Assembly: GCA_036402115.1 (NCBI GenBank)
Contig: DASWTM010000109.1
Coordinates: 1 to 9,710, forward strand
Length of the DNA stretch: 9,710 bases
Direction of reading: 5' to 3'
Source: Chryseosolibacter sp036402115
GTDB taxonomy: Bacteria; Bacteroidota; Bacteroidia; Cytophagales; Cyclobacteriaceae
Position numbers and translations under genes: made by a program. Position 1 is the first letter of the stretch, and each line of letters opens with the position of its first letter. Positions 5,655-9,710 of the stretch are shown here, piece after piece. The notes beneath the pieces are model-generated. The model made no database searches. It was not told the DNA's origin and saw nothing but the letters and a program-made list of their open reading frames with translations.

Positions 5655-8126
5655 TTAGCTACCGCACGCCTCGCAGGCATCCGGGTTATCCAGCGAGCAC
5701 GCCATGTCGGCACGTTTCTGATCGTAGTCAGCAGCGGATGGTGCTGCTTCGTAACGAATGGCTTGCTGTGCTTCCGTTGCAACCGCTGCAAGAGCAGCCT
5801 CGCTCGCAATCACCGCATTTGCTTCTCCTACTGCCGCAGCCGTTGGTTGAGCCATTGCAGTCTTGTCAAGCGTGAACTTGATGGCATCAGCAGCTGCAGT
5901 TGAACGCAAGTAGTACATACCTGTCTTCAAGCCTTTCTTCCATGCATAGAAGTGCATCGAAGTAAGCTTACCGAAGTTTGGATCAGTCAGGTGAATATTC
6001 AACGACTGAGACTGGCAGATGTACGCACCGCGGTCAGCAGACATATCGATAATCGCCTTCTGAGAGATTTCCCAAACGGTTTTATAGATGTCTTTGATAT
6101 TCTGAGGAATCTCAGCGATTGGCTGAACAGAACCATTTGTTGCGATCAGTTTCTGTCTCATCGTTTCGCTCCACAGGCCGAGGTTGATCAGGTCTTTCAT
6201 CAGATGCTTGTTAGCAACAATGAATTCACCAGACAGTGTTCTGCGTGTGTAGCAATTTGATGTATATGGCTCAAAGCACTCGTTGTTTCCAAGGATCTGC
6301 GAAGTAGAGGCAGTTGGCATCGGAGCAACAAGCAATGAGTTACGCACACCGTGTTGCTTCACTTCCTGCTTCAGCTTCTCCCAGTTCCAGCGACCGGATG
6401 AAGGCGTTACACCCCACATGTCGAATTGGAAAATACCTTTTGATACAGGAGAACCTTTAAAGGTTTCGTATGGGCCATACTTCTTCGCTTCTTCCATAGA
6501 GGCTTCCATGGCTGCGAAGTAGATGGTTTCGAAAATATCTTTGTTAAGACCACGAGCTTCTTCGCTATCGAATGGCATACGCAGCATGATGAAGGCATCA
6601 GCCAAACCTTGCACACCCAAACCAATTGGCCTGTGGCGCATGTTTGAGTTGCGCGCTTCTTCAACAGGATAGTAGTTGATGTCGATCACTTTGTTCAGGT
6701 TGCGGGTAGCAACTTTTGTGATCTCATATAACTTCTGGTGATCGAAGGTTCCTTGTTCTGTTACGAACTTAGGCAACGCGATGGAAGCCAGGTTACAAAC
6801 CGCTACTTCATCCGGTGCAGTGTATTCGATAATCTCTGTACACAGGTTGCTCGACTTGATCGTTCCAAGATTCTTCTGGTTCGACTTTTTGTTTGCTGAG
6901 TCTTTGTACAGGATGTAAGGAGTTCCCGTTTCGATCTGAGCTTCAAGGATTTCAAACCAGAGATCCTGCGCTTTAACCTGCTTGCGGAATTTTCCTTCGC
7001 TTTCGTATTTGTGATACAGTCTTTCGAAATCATCACCGTATACATCGGCTAAGCCTGGGCATTCGTTCGGGCAGAAGAGAGACCACATTTCGTTGTTCTC
7101 AACACGCTGCATGAACAGATCCGGGATCCACAGTGCGTAGAACAGATCGCGTGCGCGCATTTCTTCTTTGCCGTGATTCTTCTTCAGGTCAAGAAAATCG
7201 AAAATGTCTGCGTGCCATGGCTCGAGGTAAACCGCGAAGCTTCCTTTGCGTTTTCCACCGCCCTGGTCAACATAACGAGCGGTCATGTCGAAGTTGCGGA
7301 GCATCGGAACGATACCGTTTGATGTTCCACCGGTCCCTTTAATGTAAGAACCTTTCGCTCTGACATTGTGAATGCTAAGACCGATACCACCAGCAGACTG
7401 GGAGATCTTCGCGCATTGTTTCAATGTGTCGTAGATACCATCGATGCTATCGTCCTTCATCGTAAGGAGGAAGCATGATGAAAGTTGTGGCTTAGGAGTT
7501 CCCGCGTTGAACAACGTTGGTGTCGCGTGTGTGAACCACTTTTCTGACATCAGGTTGTACGTTTCGATTGCTGCAGGAATGTCTTCACCGTGAATACCCA
7601 CCGCGACTCTCATGATGAGGTGCTGAGGACGCTCAACGGTTTTGCCATCGATCTTCATCAGGTATGAACGCTCAAGCGTTTTGTATCCGAAGTAATCGTA
7701 GCTGAAGTCGCGATCGTAAAGGATCGCTTCATCTAATTCCTGAGCATGCTCTTTTATAACTTTCCAGGTTTCTTTCGAGATCAACGGAGCATTCTGACCA
7801 GTCTTCGGATCGACATACTGGTATAAACGCTTCATCGTGTTCGAAAAAGACTTACTTGTTACTTTGTGCAGGTTTGAAACTGCAATGCGAGCTGCAAGTT
7901 TCGCGAAGTCAGGGTGGCGCGTGGTCATCGTGGCTGCAATTTCAGCCGCGAGATTGTCCAATTCCTGAGTGGAGACACCATCATACAAGCCATTGATCAC
8001 CTTCATGGCCACCTCAACTGGGTTGACGAACTTAGGATCGAGACCGTAGCAAAGTTTTTCGATTCTGGCGGTGATTTTATCAAACTTTACGGATTCCCGA
8101 TGTCCATCGCGTTTTAGTACAAGCAT
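5655..8126 (-). CDS. nrdA: Ribonucleoside-diphosphate reductase class Ia, alpha subunit
   Basis: Large catalytic subunit of the oxygen-dependent ribonucleotide reductase, reducing ribonucleoside diphosphates to deoxy forms in the cytoplasm. The protein is 823 residues. Residues about 1-90 form a single N-terminal ATP-cone (MLVLKRDGHRESVKFDKIT), the dATP/ATP activity switch of the family. Active-site residues are visible: Cys218 (LSSCFLL) and Cys444 (VAVCNLAS) as the redox pair, with Asn427, Cys429 and Glu431 (NLCTE) as the radical and acid site. Tyr738-Tyr739 (MYYLR) lie on the radical path. The C-terminal shuttle cysteines are Cys818 and Cys821 in CEACGS; an extra Cys810 lies nearby. The residue numbers nearly coincide with mammalian RRM1. 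An alanine-rich linker (about 755-808, 20 Ala of 54) joins the barrel to the tail, making the protein longer than the E. coli enzyme (761). The gene follows nrdB by 52 bp in the same operon. Confidence 0.98.
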   Translation of the reverse strand: MLVLKRDGHRESVKFDKITARIEKLCYGLDPKFVNPVEVAMKVINGLYDGVSTQELDNLAAEIAATMTTRHPDFAKLAARIAVSNLHKVTSKSFSNTMKRLYQYVDPKTGQNAPLISKETWKVIKEHAQELDEAILYDRDFSYDYFGYKTLERSYLMKIDGKTVERPQHLIMRVAVGIHGEDIPAAIETYNLMSEKWFTHATPTLFNAGTPKPQLSSCFLLTMKDDSIDGIYDTLKQCAKISQSAGGIGLSIHNVRAKGSYIKGTGGTSNGIVPMLRNFDMTARYVDQGGGKRKGSFAVYLEPWHADIFDFLDLKKNHGKEEMRARDLFYALWIPDLFMQRVENNEMWSLFCPNECPGLADVYGDDFERLYHKYESEGKFRKQVKAQDLWFEILEAQIETGTPYILYKDSANKKSNQKNLGTIKSSNLCTEIIEYTAPDEVAVCNLASIALPKFVTEQGTFDHQKLYEITKVATRNLNKVIDINYYPVEEARNSNMRHRPIGLGVQGLADAFIMLRMPFDSEEARGLNKDIFETIYFAAMEASMEEAKKYGPYETFKGSPVSKGIFQFDMWGVTPSSGRWNWEKLKQEVKQHGVRNSLLVAPMPTASTSQILGNNECFEPYTSNCYTRRTLSGEFIVANKHLMKDLINLGLWSETMRQKLIATNGSVQPIAEIPQNIKDIYKTVWEISQKAIIDMSADRGAYICQSQSLNIHLTDPNFGKLTSMHFYAWKKGLKTGMYYLRSTAAADAIKFTLDKTAMAQPTAAAVGEANAVIASEAALAAVATEAQQAIRYEAAPSAADYDQKRADMACSLDNPDACEACGS

Positions 8127-8178
8127 CTTGAGAAAAGGGTTGTTGTTGAAAGAAAGTTTAAAAAGTGATTTGAATGTA

Positions 8179-9171
8179 TTAAAAATCTTCGTTCAATGAA
8201 AACTTTGGCGCAGATTCTTTTTGGTCAGCGCTCTTCATCACGCCAGCCTTCTGATATTCTGCTACTCGTTTTTCGAAGAAGTTTGTCTTGCCACGCAACG
8301 AGATCATATCCATGAAATCGAATGGATTAGTAGCATTATAAACTTTTGTGCCAACGAGCTCATTGAGCAATCGATCTGCAACAAACTCAATGTACTGGCG
8401 CATTTGGGCTGCATTCATACCAATGAGGTTGACGGGAAGAGCATCGGTAACAAACTCTTTCTCAATCTCCACGGCATCTTTAATGATTTGGATGACGCGC
8501 TCTTTGGGAAGTTTGTTAACAACATGTTGTGTATACAGGTGGCACGCGAAGTCGCAGTGCAGACCTTCATCACGTGAAATAAGTTCATTCGAGAAGCTCA
8601 AGCCTGGCATCAGCCCTCTCTTCTTCAGCCAGAAGATCGAACAAAATGATCCTGAAAAGAAAATGCCTTCCACCGCGGCAAATGCAATAAGTCTTTCCTG
8701 GAAAGTTCCGTCACCGATCCAGCGCAAAGCCCACTCTGCTTTTTTCTTTACACAGCTCATGGTTTCAATGCCATGGAACAGTTTGTCTTTCTCTTTTGGA
8801 TCCTTGACATACGTATCGATGAGCAACGAATACGTTTCGGAGTGAATGTTTTCGATGGCGATCTGAAATCCATAGAAAAATTTCGCTTCCGTGTATTGCA
8901 CTTCCGATACAAAGTGTTCGGCAAGGTTTTCATTGACGATTCCATCACTGGCGGCAAAGAAGGCCAGCACGTGGGTGATGAAATGGCGTTCACCATCGTT
9001 GAGGTTATTCCAGTCTTTCAAATCCTGGCTAAGATCGATCTCCTCTGCCGTCCAAAAACTTGCCTCGGCCTGCTTATAAAATTTCCAGATTTCGTGCTGA
9101 CGAATCGGGAAGAGAACAAAGCGATCTTTGTTTTCCTTCAGAATTGGTTCCTCAAGTGGTGCTCCGCTCAT
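8179..9171 (-). CDS. nrdB: Ribonucleoside-diphosphate reductase class Ia, beta subunit
   Basis: Small radical-generating subunit, 330 residues, partner of the NrdA encoded next. All ligands of the di-iron site can be placed: Asp76 (AASDGIVNEN), Glu107 and His110 (IENIHSETYS), Glu168 (AAVEGIFF), and Glu202 and His205 (SRDEGLHCDF). Tyr114 is the expected radical tyrosine and Trp40 (SFWTAEE) fits the radical-transfer tryptophan. The C-terminus FSLNEDF is like the peptide by which R2 proteins dock on R1. The stretch FWLKKRGLMPGLSFSNELIS closely resembles animal R2, so this belongs to the eukaryote-like branch. The retained tyrosine argues against the manganese/iron class Ic type. It is the first gene of the operon. 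The ATG at 9171 is preceded by A/T-rich DNA without Shine-Dalgarno. Divergently transcribed from rplU across 427 bp. Confidence 0.98.
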   Translation of the reverse strand: MSGAPLEEPILKENKDRFVLFPIRQHEIWKFYKQAEASFWTAEEIDLSQDLKDWNNLNDGERHFITHVLAFFAASDGIVNENLAEHFVSEVQYTEAKFFYGFQIAIENIHSETYSLLIDTYVKDPKEKDKLFHGIETMSCVKKKAEWALRWIGDGTFQERLIAFAAVEGIFFSGSFCSIFWLKKRGLMPGLSFSNELISRDEGLHCDFACHLYTQHVVNKLPKERVIQIIKDAVEIEKEFVTDALPVNLIGMNAAQMRQYIEFVADRLLNELVGTKVYNATNPFDFMDMISLRGKTNFFEKRVAEYQKAGVMKSADQKESAPKFSLNEDF

Positions 9172-9311
9172 AGTGAAAATGTTTTAGGTTAAACCGAATA
9201 TCTTCTCAGGTCCAATGCGTTTAGTGCTTTTTACCTGTTTTTCAACGTATTAAAATATCTTGGCTTTGAAGAATCGTGCAGGCTTGCGCGATTCGGTCAG
9301 CATCAAGTGTA

Positions 9312-9342
9312 CAAATGAAAAAAACGGTTGCCACAAATCAAA
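9312..9342 (-). promoter_or_regulatory. Weak candidate nrdB promoter
   Basis: Read on the minus strand there is TTTG (9342-9339), a 19-base gap, then TTCATTTG (9319-9312). This is one base short of the Bacteroidota pattern TTTG-N(about 19)-TAnnTTTG. It would give a leader of roughly 130 bases before nrdB. T-rich DNA here makes chance matches common, so this is tentative. Confidence 0.3.
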
Positions 9343-9371
9343 AAGTGCGTTTTTAGGCTGGAATCAACGAT

Positions 9372-9380
9372 TGTGGATAA
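9372..9380 (-). promoter_or_regulatory. Perfect DnaA box
   Basis: The plus strand reads TGTGGATAA, the exact reverse complement of the consensus DnaA box TTATCCACA. It lies about 200 bp upstream of the nrdB start and about 30 bp upstream of the candidate nrdB -33 element. In E. coli, DnaA boxes upstream of nrdAB link ribonucleotide reductase expression to replication initiation. The same role here is inference. Confidence 0.55.
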
Positions 9381-9393
9381 CTTGTTGATGCTT

Positions 9394-9402
9394 TGTGGAA
9401 AT
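9394..9402 (-). promoter_or_regulatory. Second, weaker DnaA-box-like site
   Basis: The plus strand reads TGTGGAAAT, matching the box at 9372-9380 at seven of nine positions. It is in the same orientation, 22 bp away (about two helical turns). The spacing and orientation make a paired site plausible, but a seven-of-nine match alone is weak. Confidence 0.35.
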
Positions 9403-9570
9403 ATAAGTTCCTGTAAAATAGCTCCTTAAAGCCCCAGAGTTGTCGGAGTTTTTCGGTGTAAGAAACCGGCAGTTTTCGGAAAAAATATTTTTTTGACTCA
9501 AGCGGCCTTTTCTAGCTGGATGTTTCCCGGAAATTCTTTAAGGGATGTTCTGACTTGTCAAATCTTTTCC

Positions 9571-9578
9571 TACCTTTG
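9571..9578 (+). promoter_or_regulatory. rplU promoter, -7 element
   Basis: TACCTTTG is a perfect match to the Bacteroidota -7 consensus TAnnTTTG. Transcription would start near 9583-9586, leaving a leader of only about 15 bases before rplU. The -33 element is unclear: the TTG at 9555-9557 is only 13 bases upstream, while the better-spaced position (9548-9550) reads TTC. An A/T-rich stretch lies further upstream. Confidence 0.65.
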
Positions 9579-9598
9579 CAGTCCTATTTTTGAAAACT

Positions 9599-9710
9599 AT
9601 GTACGCAATTGTAAACATTGCCGGAAAACAGTTCAAAGTGGCTAAAGATCAGTACATCTATGCCCCTAAGATGGACGGAGAGATCGGATCGGCTGTAAAG
9701 TTCGATAACG
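9599..9710 (+). CDS. rplU: Large-subunit ribosomal protein L21, 5' part
   Basis: The first 37 codons, cut off by the window edge. The translation begins MYAIVNIAGKQFKV and continues with AKDQYIYAPKMDGEIGSAV, which is the conserved N-terminus of bacterial L21, a protein of the 50S subunit that binds 23S rRNA. The full protein is normally about 100 residues. The ATG lies 20 bases after the -7 element, with A-rich DNA and no Shine-Dalgarno before it. In most bacteria rpmA (L27) follows; that would be outside the window. Confidence 0.95.
   Translation, partial: MYAIVNIAGKQFKVAKDQYIYAPKMDGEIGSAVKFDN

Larger units (their letters stand above)
9172..9598. other. Divergent control region between nrdB and rplU
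   Basis: A 427-bp non-coding stretch. It holds DnaA-box matches and a weak promoter candidate for nrdB, and a clear -7 element for rplU, listed separately. The part from about 9476 to 9500 is very A/T-rich. I saw no RNA gene, no NrdR-like box pair and no open frame worth annotating. Two short similar strings (agtttttcgg and agttttcgg, about 9446-9480) are visible but have no evident role. Confidence 0.7.

Noticed and set aside
5378..5875. 165-codon plus-strand open frame crossing the repeats and the nrdA 3' end
   Set aside because: It is made of repeat DNA and the antisense of the nrdA C-terminus, and its translation is low-complexity with no family features.
9172..9420. Search for NrdR boxes upstream of nrdB
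   Set aside because: No pair of sites resembling the NrdR consensus could be seen. Only the DnaA-box-like sites stood out.

Overview
The window looks like chromosomal DNA of a Bacteroidota member, probably of the Cytophagales or a related order. Three things point there. The 791-residue two-domain FtsX/MacB-type permease ending in NPVKSLRTE is typical of that phylum. The start codons lack Shine-Dalgarno sequences and are preceded by A/T-rich DNA. The rplU gene has a perfect TAnnTTTG -7 promoter element. The class Ia ribonucleotide reductase is also of the eukaryote-like kind common in Bacteroidota. The taxonomic call is inference from these features.

Layout from left to right. (1) 95-2470 (+): a complete ABC transporter permease; no ATPase gene is present in the window. 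(2) 2471-2846: an intergenic stretch holding an inverted pair of about 40-bp G/C-rich arms. Between them is a broken gene whose two ends match the GxxExxY (PDDEXK_3-like) family but whose centre, including the signature motif, is missing. (3) 2847-5368 (+): a two-gene unit joined by an ATGA overlap, encoding an exported alpha/beta hydrolase with a TPR-like tail and an exported six-unit Kelch-like protein. (4) 5369-5654: a convergent intergenic region with a third copy of the G/C-rich arm, a second repeat element with 19/20-matched inverted ends and internal short repeats, and a hairpin that probably terminates nrdA. (5) 9171-5655 (-): nrdB followed by nrdA, one operon for aerobic deoxyribonucleotide synthesis. 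(6) 9172-9598: the divergent control region between nrdB and rplU, with one perfect and one weaker DnaA-box match upstream of nrdB and the rplU promoter. (7) 9599-9710 (+): the 5' end of rplU (ribosomal protein L21), cut by the window edge.

NrdA and NrdB form the two subunits of one enzyme, and every metal ligand, radical-site and active-site residue I looked for is present. The hydrolase and Kelch proteins are probably co-translated and both exported, so they may act on the same surface or periplasmic target, which I cannot identify. No clear new defence or mobile system is present. The most unusual content is the decayed GxxExxY element and its related repeats, followed by the DnaA-box arrangement upstream of nrdBA.
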